DNA of 62,146 nucleotides, taken from positions 1 through 62,146 of the IMG/VR virus record IMGVR_UViG_3300021091_000076; one strand, 5' to 3'. Below, piece after piece: positions 41,436-50,053 of the stretch. Position 1 is the stretch's first letter; every line of letters starts with the position of its first letter. The notes under the pieces were generated by a model. It was not told where the DNA came from. It saw only the letters and a list, made by a program, of their open reading frames with translations, and made no database searches. The DNA is from a virus. Position numbers and translations under genes: made by a program.

Positions 41436-42275
41436 TCACATCTCCATAAATTTTACTATTTCTCTAATACCATCCTTTAATTTGATTTCTGGTTTCCAAT
41501 AATTTAAAATATAGGGGTCGGCCTCATTTTTTGTTCCCATTTGCACAGCATCAAATGCTCTAGACGGAACAACATCTGTGCCCGGAAAATTTGAAGCAAC
41601 AATCTTCGCTACATCTATTATACTAGTCCATTCAAAACTTGTTACATGGTATTCCTTGTCTCTCGGCAACTCATTGTATTTTGTAGATAAAATATAAAGA
41701 CATTTTGAACAATCGGTAGCATGAAGAAATTGTCGTACTTCTTTGCCATCTGTCATCATATCTATTACTTTAGTATTTTTTGCCTTTAATACGAAATCTG
41801 TAACTGCGTGAAATTTTTCCGGATTAGTTTCGGGACCATATACATTCCAAAATTTAACTGTGATGCCATTAAGAGATGCAGCTATTCGTTCTCCAATGTT
41901 TTTTGTAACACCGTAAGAAGAAAATCCCATATTTGCCATTTGACTAGATGCAAATAAAAACGGTTTATTATATTTTTTAATTAAGTCAAATGTATTACTT
42001 ACTATTTTAATATTATTTTGAATAAAATCAAAACTGTCTTGATTTTTGTTTAGGTATCTCGATCCTCCAACATCCCATGCCAAGAAAAAAACAAAATCAC
42101 AGTCGACCATATATTGATCCAACTTTTTATTATTTGAAATTCTTAAGTCCTCATCTTCATTATCTTCAATGTCGAAAGTAATCACTTTGTGTCCGATTTC
42201 TTTAAGGTATTCGCAAAGAGGAACACCTACTTGTCCTGCAGATCCTAAAACCAGATATGTATTATTGTTTTTCAT
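41436..42275 (-). CDS. NAD(P)-dependent sugar epimerase/reductase (SDR), 279 aa
   Basis: Rossmann motif 'LVLGSAGQVGVPLCEYL', 'FLFASSQMANMGFSSYGVTKNIGERIA' containing the Ser and YxxxK catalytic residues, and 'VKFWNVYGPE'. The stop-to-start distance to the next gene of the block is zero, so both SDRs are coupled. It may carry out the second epimerisation or reduction of the sugar handled by the GDP-mannose epimerase-like enzyme (inference). Confidence 0.8.
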   Translation of the reverse strand: MKNNNTYLVLGSAGQVGVPLCEYLKEIGHKVITFDIEDNEDEDLRISNNKKLDQYMVDCDFVFFLAWDVGGSRYLNKNQDSFDFIQNNIKIVSNTFDLIKKYNKPFLFASSQMANMGFSSYGVTKNIGERIAASLNGITVKFWNVYGPETNPEKFHAVTDFVLKAKNTKVIDMMTDGKEVRQFLHATDCSKCLYILSTKYNELPRDKEYHVTSFEWTSIIDVAKIVASNFPGTDVVPSRAFDAVQMGTKNEADPYILNYWKPEIKLKDGIREIVKFMEM

Positions 42276-42276
42276 A

Positions 42277-42873
42277 TTAATATTTACTTGAATATTTTTT
42301 CCGCAAAATTGTTAGTCCGTTATTACTAGGTATTGTAGAAAATTCCCAAAAGTTGGGATTTAATTCTGCTACAGCTCTATAAGGACCACCATTGGCCCAT
42401 TGAGGAGAACATGTCGTAAGATCTACATGGTAATAAGGACACGTATTTCCATACATAAGATCATGTAGCAATACAACACTTCCTGGTCTAACTAGTTGGT
42501 CTATATATTCCAATTCTTGTTTGACATGCTCGTATGAGTGCCAATCGTCAACATAAATCAAATCATATTTTTCTTTTTGATTGGCTTTTTCCTGTAATAT
42601 CTCTAATGCATTTGCTTTTTTAAATGTCCAATATTTTTCAAATTCTTTAGGGCATTTGAATGTTGTTTCTTCAAGGTCTATAGATTCTAATTTTCCATTA
42701 GTAATATCGCATGCCATTAATAATGGCAATGTGGTTGATCCGTGCCTAACACCTAATTCTAAAATATTTTTGGCATTAATAGAAAGTGCAATAGAATATA
42801 AAGTAAGAAGATGTTTATCGCTATCCCCTATACCTTCTATGACAGTATTAACTAGTTGTTCCAAGTATTTCAT
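42277..42873 (-). CDS. Class I SAM methyltransferase (Methyltransf_24-like), 198 aa
   Basis: Motif I is 'NILELGVRHGSTTLPLLMA', followed by 'GKLESIDLEETTF' and 'YDLIYVDDWHSYEHVKQELEYIDQLVRPGSVVLLHDLMYG', the order seen in Methyltransf_24 / cephalosporin-hydroxylase-like enzymes. It probably methylates a sugar. It overlaps the upstream glycosyltransferase by 4 bases. Confidence 0.75.
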   Translation of the reverse strand: MKYLEQLVNTVIEGIGDSDKHLLTLYSIALSINAKNILELGVRHGSTTLPLLMACDITNGKLESIDLEETTFKCPKEFEKYWTFKKANALEILQEKANQKEKYDLIYVDDWHSYEHVKQELEYIDQLVRPGSVVLLHDLMYGNTCPYYHVDLTTCSPQWANGGPYRAVAELNPNFWEFSTIPSNNGLTILRKKYSSKY

Positions 42874-43544
42874 TTCAATTTTTCCATATCTTTTAAAAAT
42901 TCTGTTTCCATGTATAGCCTATAACTTTCTGCATCTTTACCGTAGTTTGAATCGACAATACTGCTTATTTCGTCTTTTTCTATGTGCGAGTGCTTACTGT
43001 AATGGTAATGTTTTATCATTACATCTTCAAATTTATAATATGTATCTAAATGAGTCGCCATAGCCCGCCAAAAATTATCGGCCCACAAAGACCTAAGACA
43101 GGGAGGCGCAAACCATCCCAACCTTCGAATTATATTCGAATCAATTACAGGAATAGAAATAAATTTTCTTTTGTCTACTCCGTCTTTGGCATGCACTATT
43201 CCTGTGCTTCCTAATTCATTTAGTTTTTTTATAAATCTTTTTTCATAGTTCTTTGTTTCAAAAACAATATCATCTTCCATAAAACCAATATATCGATATG
43301 TTGTAGAATATTTTACAGCAATATAATTAAGTAAATTTAGAAAAGATCCGTGAATAGGTTCGTTAATTTCCCAGATTAATTCAGTGTATTTTTGTTTCAT
43401 CTCATCATAACTTGTATCATCGGTATCAATAGCTATCAATAAATCTGAATATTCTTCAGTAGTATTGAGCCATGAAGTTATTAATTTTTGTAATCTTTCA
43501 GGACGTTTTCTTGACGGACATATCCATAATATTTTATCTTTCAT
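42870..43544 (-). CDS. Glycosyltransferase-like protein (GT-A), 224 aa
   Basis: 'ILWICPSRKRPERLQKLITSWLNTT' and 'LLIAIDTDDTSYDE' open a GT2-like GT-A domain. 'YIGFMEDDIVFETKNY' provides the acidic metal motif, and 'WFAPPCLRSLWADNFWRAMA' the acceptor side. Chain length is short, without membrane segments. Acts in the same coupled minus-strand operon (ATGA overlaps on both sides). Confidence 0.7.
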   Translation of the reverse strand: MKDKILWICPSRKRPERLQKLITSWLNTTEEYSDLLIAIDTDDTSYDEMKQKYTELIWEINEPIHGSFLNLLNYIAVKYSTTYRYIGFMEDDIVFETKNYEKRFIKKLNELGSTGIVHAKDGVDKRKFISIPVIDSNIIRRLGWFAPPCLRSLWADNFWRAMATHLDTYYKFEDVMIKHYHYSKHSHIEKDEISSIVDSNYGKDAESYRLYMETEFLKDMEKLK

Positions 43545-44227
43545 TTATATGTTTCCCAAAAGGTTGTTCTTGTTAAACTTCTTTTACCGTCCTTTTTCAC
43601 CATTGCGATTCCCATAACATAATTATGAATCTGGATTCTAACATGATGTTGGTTGATGGCATTGTCTGCAGGTAAAAAGGTTTTAGAATATGCTTCTACA
43701 AGTTTTTTAGCAGCATGTGGTTTTATAGCATATCCGCAATTTCCAGGCATAGAGCTTTGATGGTAATTTTCTGCCGTTGGATCACCTTCCGGAGTTTCTA
43801 AATAGTGCATATACTTTCCGCTTTTTGTAGGATGTCCTAATGCCAATACTAGTACATCTTCCCAATCTATAGGAATATATTTTCTTGTTAATTTTATGTC
43901 ATCTTCCCAAATTATTATGGGTTCATCTAAATCAACACATTTTTGCCATAATCGATAGTGACTATAAAAACATCCTCGTACTCCCGGAGTAAAAGATTTC
44001 GGATTTTCTTTTTCCAAATCTACGGACGGATCAACTTTGTCTGGACCTTTTATACCCCACGGATGCAATTTTCTGTTTTCTTCTTCCATTAATCTAACAG
44101 CATCGTGGCCATATGTTCCTTCGAATAGTTCTACTTCTTCGCCGTATTCTTCTAATTTATTTTTTAGATCAATTGCCGTTTTTAACGATGCTTCAATCTT
44201 TGAAAGACAGATAATAAAGTTTTTCAT
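43541..44227 (-). CDS. GT25-family (LPS-type) glycosyltransferase
   Basis: Family landmarks are 'GVRGCFYSHYRLWQKCVDLDEPIIIWEDDIKL' (S-HY...W....ED) and 'SMPGNCGYAIKPHAAKKLVEAY...LPADNAIN'. GT25 members add galactose and other sugars to LPS or capsule. At 228 residues it is typical. Its presence strengthens the view that the cluster builds or remodels an LPS-like glycan. Confidence 0.85.
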   Translation of the reverse strand: MKNFIICLSKIEASLKTAIDLKNKLEEYGEEVELFEGTYGHDAVRLMEEENRKLHPWGIKGPDKVDPSVDLEKENPKSFTPGVRGCFYSHYRLWQKCVDLDEPIIIWEDDIKLTRKYIPIDWEDVLVLALGHPTKSGKYMHYLETPEGDPTAENYHQSSMPGNCGYAIKPHAAKKLVEAYSKTFLPADNAINQHHVRIQIHNYVMGIAMVKKDGKRSLTRTTFWETYK

Positions 44228-45027
44228 TGCCAGTAACTTTCAGTTCTTTTTATTTTCAAATCGTTGACCTTACTACGGCCTAAATTTTTCCTGTCGCCTT
44301 TGAGGTGATCTAAATACGCCCCCCATTCGCTGTTGATCAGAGGATGACCTTCACCTTTAATTATGTTTTGACTCCAGTTGTATTCTTGTAATTTAAATTT
44401 TTTTCTAACAGCATCGAATACAAAACTGTCATGCCATTCGGCCAAAGTAAAAATTCCATATTCAGCGTCATCGTACATTCGTTGGAATTCTCTTATAAAA
44501 GATTGTACACACGGAGATCGCAAATTCAATGAATATAATCCACATTCTGAATATTTTCCTTCCCTCCCCAAATAACCTATATCTATATGAGGCGGACAAA
44601 ATTTTTCTATTGTTTTTAATTGGATAGGACTGTGACAAACAGTATCGGCATCCATCCAGAATAGTACATCTGCCTCACTTTTTCTTGCACAATCAAAAAT
44701 AGCATAAACTTTATGTGCGAATCTTACAGCATCCCACTTAAATCCTTTTCCAGCATCCTTGCGTTTAGATCTTATTGGATCATCGGTTACATTGCCGTTG
44801 GCTTTATTGACATTTTTCCAAATATTTTTAAATTCTGTCAATTCTTTTACGCTATCTAAATCTGTCAATGTAATTCTAGAGTGATCGGGTACTCTGGGAT
44901 TGCATTTTTCTGGATAAACATTAAGAATAATTTCTTCAGGCCAGTTTTTTACAAAAGTATCGATCATTCGCTGACCGTATTGTTTCAATCCCTGTTCATG
45001 GAAGGTAGTTACCACTTCTATTTTCAT
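44224..45027 (-). CDS. Glycosyltransferase-like protein (GT-A), 267 aa
   Basis: I start at 45027 ('MKIEVVTTFHEQGL'), whose ATG overlaps the upstream TGA, not at 45048. 'ADVLFWMDADTVCHSPI' supplies the DxD motif, and 'YLGREGKYSECGLYSLNLRSP' with 'AEWHDSFVFDAVRKKF' follows a scheme seen in short phage and LPS transferases. Acceptor and donor unknown. Confidence 0.7.
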   Translation of the reverse strand: MKIEVVTTFHEQGLKQYGQRMIDTFVKNWPEEIILNVYPEKCNPRVPDHSRITLTDLDSVKELTEFKNIWKNVNKANGNVTDDPIRSKRKDAGKGFKWDAVRFAHKVYAIFDCARKSEADVLFWMDADTVCHSPIQLKTIEKFCPPHIDIGYLGREGKYSECGLYSLNLRSPCVQSFIREFQRMYDDAEYGIFTLAEWHDSFVFDAVRKKFKLQEYNWSQNIIKGEGHPLINSEWGAYLDHLKGDRKNLGRSKVNDLKIKRTESYWQ

Positions 45028-45419
45028 TGTATTTTCCAAATATGCCAATTTTTTCCGATTTCTATTATTTGAAATCTTTCCTTTCTTAAAAATTTATTAA
45101 ATTCCATCGAAGTTGAGGGATCTCCCTCAACTATCAGTAGACACTGTATCCTTTTCCACAACGGCCTTAACTCAGGGATCAAATGTACTAGGTCTTTATC
45201 AATAAAAACGAAATCTATGTCATATAACGCATGTATCGATTCTAAATCTTCTCTATAAATTAAATTTTTTCGCCTAAGTGTTTCATCTTTAGGAAAAGTT
45301 AAAAAAATTGTAGAAGTATTTTCCAATAAATCTTCCATGTTTCCAAATGCAGATCCCAGCACAAGACCATTTCGGTAATGTTTGTTGACTTTTTTTATTC
45401 GTTTTGAAAATTTCCCCAT
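45024..45419 (-). CDS. Unknown small protein leading the minus-strand sugar operon (131 aa)
   Basis: I start at 45419 ('MGKFSKRIKK'). The sequence 'GLVLGSAFGNMEDLLENTSTIFLTF', 'YDIDFVFIDKDLVHLIPELRPLWKRIQCLLIVEGDPSTSMEFNKFL' resembles the second half of a Rossmann-like methyltransferase ('DFVFID....L...i..l'), but the glycine motif I is missing. It may be a reduced or non-catalytic methyltransferase-like protein. It is first in the operon. Confidence 0.5.
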   Translation of the reverse strand: MGKFSKRIKKVNKHYRNGLVLGSAFGNMEDLLENTSTIFLTFPKDETLRRKNLIYREDLESIHALYDIDFVFIDKDLVHLIPELRPLWKRIQCLLIVEGDPSTSMEFNKFLRKERFQIIEIGKNWHIWKIQ

Positions 45420-45427
45420 GATTTGCA

Positions 45428-45448
45428 ATTAAATACTCATATATTTAG
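45428..45448. promoter_or_regulatory. Overlapping divergent late promoters at strand switch
   Basis: Plus strand: ATTAAATA (45428-45435), then CTCAT, start near 45441. Minus strand: CTAAATA (complement of 45442-45448) pointing into the 45419 operon with a leader of about 17 bases. The two elements lie within 21 bases, so transcription in one direction may interfere with the other. Confidence 0.55.
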
Positions 45449-45456
45449 TGAAGGTT

Positions 45457-46284
45457 ATGCGCTTCAAATTACATCAAGAACACGGTGCTTTAAACAGTCC
45501 TCCTATTTTTGCCGCAGTGGCGCAAGGGTTGCGAAATTCTGGCCACGAAGTGGTAAATTCTGAACAAGACATTGATGTCATATGGTCAGTTTTATGGCAC
45601 GGACGAATGAAAGGTAATCAGCAGGTGTATCAACAGGCAAAAAAACAAGGCCGGCCTGTAATGATCATAGAAGTAGGAAATATTTTTAGAAACATAACAT
45701 GGAGAATCAGTTTCAACCACATAAACGGACTTGGAAATTTTGGAAATTATGAAAATCTTGATCCAGACCGGCCAAAAAAGTTAGGTGTTGAATTGAAGCC
45801 TTTATTAAAAACTCGCCGTAGAGAAATTTTAATTGCATGTCAGCATGAACACAGTCTTCAATGGGAGGGAAATCCTCGCATGGCACATTGGGTCGAGAAC
45901 AAGGTGCAGGAAATTCAAAATTACACCGATATTCCAATAGCGGTAAGACCACATCCTCGATCACAATTTTCAATAAATGTCAAAAATGTTCGAATCGATC
46001 AACCTAAACAAATACCCAATACCTACGATGACTATAATTTTGATTACAATTATCATTGTATTGTAAATCATAACAGCGGTCCGGGAATTCGAGCCGCTCT
46101 AAGCGGTGTACCGATCATTGTTGATCAGAGTAGTTTGGCCTATCCGGTCGGTGATTCGATGCAAAATATAGAAAATCCCCACTTACAAGATAGACAAGAT
46201 TGGTTTATAAAATTAGTTCATTCAGAATGGACAGTGGACGAAATTTCTAAAGGAATACCGATAAAGAGAATTCTAAAAATTTAG
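45457..46284 (+). CDS. Capsule-transferase-like paralogue D (275 aa)
   Basis: GTG at 45448 is an alternative start; I prefer the ATG. The protein has 'IPIAVRPHPRSQFSI' and 'YHCIVNHNSGPGIRAALSGVPIIVDQSSLAYPVGDSMQNIENPHLQDRQDWFIKLVHSEWTVDEISKG', the same scheme as the genes at 36542 and 38698. It is the right-hand flank of the minus-strand block, with paralogue C on the left. A glycosyltransferase role is inferred. Confidence 0.65.
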   Translation: MRFKLHQEHGALNSPPIFAAVAQGLRNSGHEVVNSEQDIDVIWSVLWHGRMKGNQQVYQQAKKQGRPVMIIEVGNIFRNITWRISFNHINGLGNFGNYENLDPDRPKKLGVELKPLLKTRRREILIACQHEHSLQWEGNPRMAHWVENKVQEIQNYTDIPIAVRPHPRSQFSINVKNVRIDQPKQIPNTYDDYNFDYNYHCIVNHNSGPGIRAALSGVPIIVDQSSLAYPVGDSMQNIENPHLQDRQDWFIKLVHSEWTVDEISKGIPIKRILKI

Positions 46285-46291
46285 AATTTTC

Positions 46292-46320
46292 TTGACATTT
46301 AGGTCAAATACCTATATTAT
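46292..46320 (+). promoter_or_regulatory. Sigma70-type early promoter upstream of the uvsW region
   Basis: TTGACA (46292-46297), 17 bases, then TATTAT (46315-46320). The predicted start falls at or next to the ATG at 46327. A small palindrome TTCTAAA-AA-TTTAGAA (46271-46286) followed by TTTT just upstream may be a weak terminator or operator. Confidence 0.75.
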
Positions 46321-46326
46321 ATTACT

Positions 46327-47514
46327 ATGACCCGATCTGTTTATATCGAAGACGTATTTTGTGAATTTTTTGATCTTTGTACAAGTAACAGTAATGTTAT
46401 GACCAGTCACGAGTTAAACACATGTCAAAGTTTTAATTATCAATTAATCAATAAAAATCAATTAACTCAAAATCAAGGTAATTTTATTCTTAAAATTTTG
46501 TCAAAGTATAGGGTGCCTGTTAAGAAATTAGGTCTAGACTATGATGAGGCATTGCTAAATCCTGTATGGAAACACAATTTTAGAGTAATTGATCTTTCTA
46601 AGAAAATATATGTGGAAAAAAATGAGGAAAGTATCGGCATCTGCATGAAATTTCCATATTCTCTTAAGAAAGATTTTGATTCAGAAATAGAAAATATAGG
46701 AGGCGGCCGGTTCAGTCAATGGGATCATGATCGGAAGTTACGAATTTTGAACGCCTACAACTATAATCTCATACAACTTTATGAATTTTGCCAAAAAAAT
46801 GCTTTTGAAATAGACGATTCGTTTCTGTCATTGATCAGTGAAGTTGAGGAAATATGGCAAAATCAAGAACACATTGTTACGCATGGAGTCATAAACGAAA
46901 ATTACGTTGTCTTAAAAAATGCTCCAGACAGCACATTAGAATTTTGGGAAAAAACTAAGAAAAACTCACTTTTACAAGACATGTTTTTGGCTAAGACAAT
47001 GGGTTATCCGGTGATGATTAATAAGACCGATAAAACTTTGTTAGAAAATATCTGTTCATCGAAAGAAAAGTTCTTCTGGTTTAAATCATTAGATGACTTC
47101 TTTTCTGTACATATGGATCTGGGTGGTATTTCGGCGGTATTATTAGATAGAAATACTAAAGATGTGGTAGAATGGCTCAAACATTTTATAGAGGTCAGTG
47201 ATCGATTCGTTTCTAGAGATGACGTGAAAGTTTGTTTTAGAGAAGACAGCGATAATAAATCTGTTTTAAATTATTGGATCAAAAGCAATGGCCTTGGCGG
47301 CAAGGTAGAGAATGGAAAAATCTTAATTTTTCACCACAAACCCCCCAAGTGGTTGTTTTCTAAGATTATAGATGTTAAAATTATATTAACAAATAGTTAC
47401 ACTCCGCATGCCGAGCCGATAACTTCTTCGTGGGTACATTCTCACCCATGCGTGTGTTATACTGGAGATGTTAAACCGACTGCGCCAAGGAAGTCAAAAA
47501 TTGTCAAATTGTAA
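46327..47514 (+). CDS. HARP-like-domain protein upstream of uvsW (395 aa)
   Basis: I do not recognise the whole protein. Residues about 95-160 ('IGICMKFPYSLKKDFDSEIENIGGGRFSQWDHDRKLRILNAYNYNLIQLYEFCQKNAFEID') look like the HARP domain of SMARCAL1-type annealing helicases: a beta hairpin ending in FPY, then 'W......w', then a helix and 'f.id'. Residues about 210-330 ('MINKTDKTLLENICSSKEKFFWFKSLDDFF', 'AVLLDRNTKDVVEWLKHFIEV') could be a degenerate helicase-like domain, but no Walker A is present. Adjacent UvsW reverses forks, so a shared role is plausible. It overlaps uvsW by 47 bases. Confidence 0.5.
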   Translation: MTRSVYIEDVFCEFFDLCTSNSNVMTSHELNTCQSFNYQLINKNQLTQNQGNFILKILSKYRVPVKKLGLDYDEALLNPVWKHNFRVIDLSKKIYVEKNEESIGICMKFPYSLKKDFDSEIENIGGGRFSQWDHDRKLRILNAYNYNLIQLYEFCQKNAFEIDDSFLSLISEVEEIWQNQEHIVTHGVINENYVVLKNAPDSTLEFWEKTKKNSLLQDMFLAKTMGYPVMINKTDKTLLENICSSKEKFFWFKSLDDFFSVHMDLGGISAVLLDRNTKDVVEWLKHFIEVSDRFVSRDDVKVCFREDSDNKSVLNYWIKSNGLGGKVENGKILIFHHKPPKWLFSKIIDVKIILTNSYTPHAEPITSSWVHSHPCVCYTGDVKPTAPRKSKIVKL

Positions 47515-48955
47515 GATAGTCATACGAGATGAGGTCAATATAAAAGTCGAAGGGCTCAGTGTGGAAACACGGAGAAAAATCGTAAACAAATTAAAATTTG
47601 ATCTTCCGTATGCTCGACATATGCCGGCTTATAAGTTAGGAAGATGGGACGGAACTAAAACTTATTTCGGTATAGGGGGCACTGGATATCTGGCACATAT
47701 TGACACTATTATCCCGATCATCGACGAGGAAGGATACGACATAGAAGTAGAAGATCTTAGACAACATCACGCATTTAATTTTGAAATCATCGATGAAAAT
47801 TATTGGTCCAGTCGAGGAAAGACTTGGCCTAAGGGACATCCGGAAGCAGGCAAATCCATCGTGTTACGTGACTATCAATATGATGTTGTTAATAAATTTT
47901 TAGAAAATCATCAAGCTCTACAGGAGGTAGCTACAGGTGCAGGAAAAACTATCACTACAGCGACGTTATCGCATCTTTGTGAGGCATATGGCCGTACGAT
48001 GGTTATTGTTCCGAACAAATCGCTTGTTGTCCAAACTGAGGAAGACTACAAAAATCTAGACCTAGACGTTGGCGTATATTTCGGCGATCGCAAAGAATTA
48101 AACAGAACACATACTATCTGTACATGGCAGAGTCTCAACATATTAGATAAGAAAAGCTATGATGACGAAACACTTACCTTAGCAGAATTTTGCGAAGGTG
48201 TAGTGGCCGTTATCGTAGACGAAGTGCATCAAGCCAAGGCCGATGTGTTAACCAAGTTACTCACACAAAACTTTAAAAATTGTGCTATTCGATGGGGACT
48301 TACTGGTACAGTTCCAAAAGAAAAATGGGAATATCAAGGATTGTTGGCCAGTATAGGACCAGTGATCAATCAAGTGTCTGCACACGAGCTACAACAAAAA
48401 GATGTATTAGCACAATTACACATTAACATTCTTCAAACTAACGAAGTGCAGGCATTTAGAAGTTATCAAGATGAGTATACATATCTTGTAACCAATCAAG
48501 AACGAATTAATTGGTTCGGCTCAAAAATTAAAGAGATATCGGCGTCGGGAAATACATTGGTGTTAGTCAATAGGATAGACACCGGCAATAAACTTATGGA
48601 TTTATTGTCAGATGCAGTTTTCATTTCTGGTGCTGTTAAATTAAGCGACAGGAAAGAAGAATATGATGAAATTAAAACTAGTGACGGCAAGATTATTGTG
48701 GCGACTTATGGTGTGGCCGCTGTGGGTATTAATATCCCTAGGATTTTTAATCTGGTTCTTCTGGAGCCCGGAAAGAGCTTTGTCAGGGTTATACAAAGTA
48801 TTGGACGAGGCATTAGGAAAGCCGAAGACAAAGACTTCGTTCAGATCTGGGACATCACCAGTGCATGTAAGTATGCCAAACGTCATCTTACCGAGCGAAA
48901 AAAATATTACAAAGAGGCCAACTATCCCTTTACAATAACCAAGGTAGACATATGA
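47468..48955 (+). CDS. uvsW: RNA-DNA / DNA helicase UvsW
   Basis: Superfamily 2 motifs are clear: Q-like 'LRDYQYDVVNKFL', Walker A 'TGAGKT' (near residue 155), DEVH box 'IVDEVHQAK' (near 250), 'GLTGT' motif III, and 'ATYGVAAVGINIPRIFNLVLLEPGKSFVRVIQSIGRGIR' for motifs V-VI. The N-terminal 'LPYARHMPAYKLGRWDGTKTYF' matches the UvsW N-domain. It unwinds R-loops, branches and reversed forks, switching off origin replication in T4. The ATG at 47468 is inside the previous gene; a later non-ATG start is possible. Length 495 (T4: 502). Confidence 0.93.
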   Translation: MLNRLRQGSQKLSNCKIVIRDEVNIKVEGLSVETRRKIVNKLKFDLPYARHMPAYKLGRWDGTKTYFGIGGTGYLAHIDTIIPIIDEEGYDIEVEDLRQHHAFNFEIIDENYWSSRGKTWPKGHPEAGKSIVLRDYQYDVVNKFLENHQALQEVATGAGKTITTATLSHLCEAYGRTMVIVPNKSLVVQTEEDYKNLDLDVGVYFGDRKELNRTHTICTWQSLNILDKKSYDDETLTLAEFCEGVVAVIVDEVHQAKADVLTKLLTQNFKNCAIRWGLTGTVPKEKWEYQGLLASIGPVINQVSAHELQQKDVLAQLHINILQTNEVQAFRSYQDEYTYLVTNQERINWFGSKIKEISASGNTLVLVNRIDTGNKLMDLLSDAVFISGAVKLSDRKEEYDEIKTSDGKIIVATYGVAAVGINIPRIFNLVLLEPGKSFVRVIQSIGRGIRKAEDKDFVQIWDITSACKYAKRHLTERKKYYKEANYPFTITKVDI

Positions 48956-49458
48956 AAATTTTAACATTAAACAACGTGGCATTTGATTTGAACGATTTGC
49001 CAGACGAAGTAGACGAAGATACTAGATTTTCGGTATTAGATAATTCAAATCCTGCCGAACCAGATTTCTTTTTTATGCCTTTGATCTTTTTAGAATCTTT
49101 TAATAGTCCTGCTATATTATTAAACATTGGAGGACATGAAGTACAGATGCCTCTAGATTGGTGTATGGTAGTAGGCGACAAAGATTGTGGTTTAGATCCC
49201 GAAGTGTTGCCCTTAACAAGTTTGAACGAAAGAGGCTTTGATGCATTTGTGTTCAATCCGATCAAAGGATTTAAATGCGAATATATGCCTATCGAAATCG
49301 TAAACATCTATCAAGATGTTCGCTGGTATTTTCCTAAAATGAAAAATGGACAATTACTAACTGTACCGTTAAGTGACGAGGAGAATCCGCCTTGTGTATT
49401 TTTTGTCAAAGAAATTTCTAGACAAAGTGAAATCATTCATTTAGATAAAGTAATTTGA
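48952..49458 (+). CDS. Unknown protein after uvsW (168 aa)
   Basis: It overlaps uvsW by 4 bases. A beta-rich N-terminal half with acidic loops ('LNDLPDEVDEDTRFSVLDNS') is followed by 'PLDWCMVVGDKDCGLDPEVLPLTSLNERGFDAFVFNPI' and a C-terminal 'FVKEISRQSEIIHLDKVI'. The middle stretch reads like a conserved aquatic T4-like protein but no function is known to me. Co-transcription with replication genes is likely. Confidence 0.65.
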   Translation: MKILTLNNVAFDLNDLPDEVDEDTRFSVLDNSNPAEPDFFFMPLIFLESFNSPAILLNIGGHEVQMPLDWCMVVGDKDCGLDPEVLPLTSLNERGFDAFVFNPIKGFKCEYMPIEIVNIYQDVRWYFPKMKNGQLLTVPLSDEENPPCVFFVKEISRQSEIIHLDKVI

Positions 49459-49700
49459 TGCCAATGGACAGCCTTATGTGGCAAGAAACAGATGACGAGG
49501 CGTTCAAAAGAAGATGTATCGGATGGGAACTTAAATATCTTCTATGGCCAAGACGTTGTCATTACACAAGAAGATTATTGTGGCTCACATGGGCTTATAT
49601 AGGAGCATCTGTGCTGACTGGACCCGGAGATCCTATATTTGATTATCGCTGGTGTGAAAGACATGAATATTTGTTTTTGAAAATAAAAGGAACGATATGA
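49458..49700 (+). CDS. Small Trp-rich protein (80 aa)
   Basis: ATG overlaps the previous stop (TGATG). The sequence is rich in Trp, Arg and Cys ('CIGWELKYLLWPRRCHYTRRLLWLTWAYIGASVLTGPGDPIF'). The hydrophobic stretch is too broken by Arg to be a clear membrane segment. Several Cys/His could bind metal. No family recognised; it is part of a tightly packed operon with 4-base overlaps. Confidence 0.55.
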   Translation: MPMDSLMWQETDDEAFKRRCIGWELKYLLWPRRCHYTRRLLWLTWAYIGASVLTGPGDPIFDYRWCERHEYLFLKIKGTI

Positions 49701-50053
49701 AATCAGGTAAAGTTTGGGGAATAACAGAATTATTGGAAGCCAACGGAGTTCTGGAATTTCATCGTATTGAAGCTAAAGCAGGCGGAGTCTGCTCTAAACA
49801 TAAACACAAATACAAGTGGAATGGCTTCTTTATAGAATCAGGTAAGATGATCATTAGAGTATGGAAAAATAATTACGATCTTGTAGATGAAACATGTCTT
49901 GCAGCCGGTCAATATACTAAAGTGGCACCGGGTGAATATCATCAATTCGAAGCACTAGAAGATACAGTGGCTTTTGAATTATATTGGGCTGAATTTGATC
50001 ACGACGATATTGAAAGAGAAACTGTGGGGTTTAACAAAAATGGGAACACTTAA
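49697..50053 (+). CDS. Small cupin-fold protein (118 aa)
   Basis: 'GVCSKHKHKYKWNGFFIESGKMIIRV' carries the first cupin motif (HxH...E/G) and 'GEYHQFEALEDTVAFELYW' the second (H). The single barrel covers the whole protein. Metal-binding cupins bind or modify sugars and small metabolites. Comparable small cupins occur in T4-like cyanophage replication regions. No substrate can be assigned. Confidence 0.75.
   Translation: MKSGKVWGITELLEANGVLEFHRIEAKAGGVCSKHKHKYKWNGFFIESGKMIIRVWKNNYDLVDETCLAAGQYTKVAPGEYHQFEALEDTVAFELYWAEFDHDDIERETVGFNKNGNT

Noticed and set aside
48663-48938. 91-codon frame inside uvsW
   Set aside because: It is out of frame within the conserved helicase motifs V-VI, so it is a shadow.
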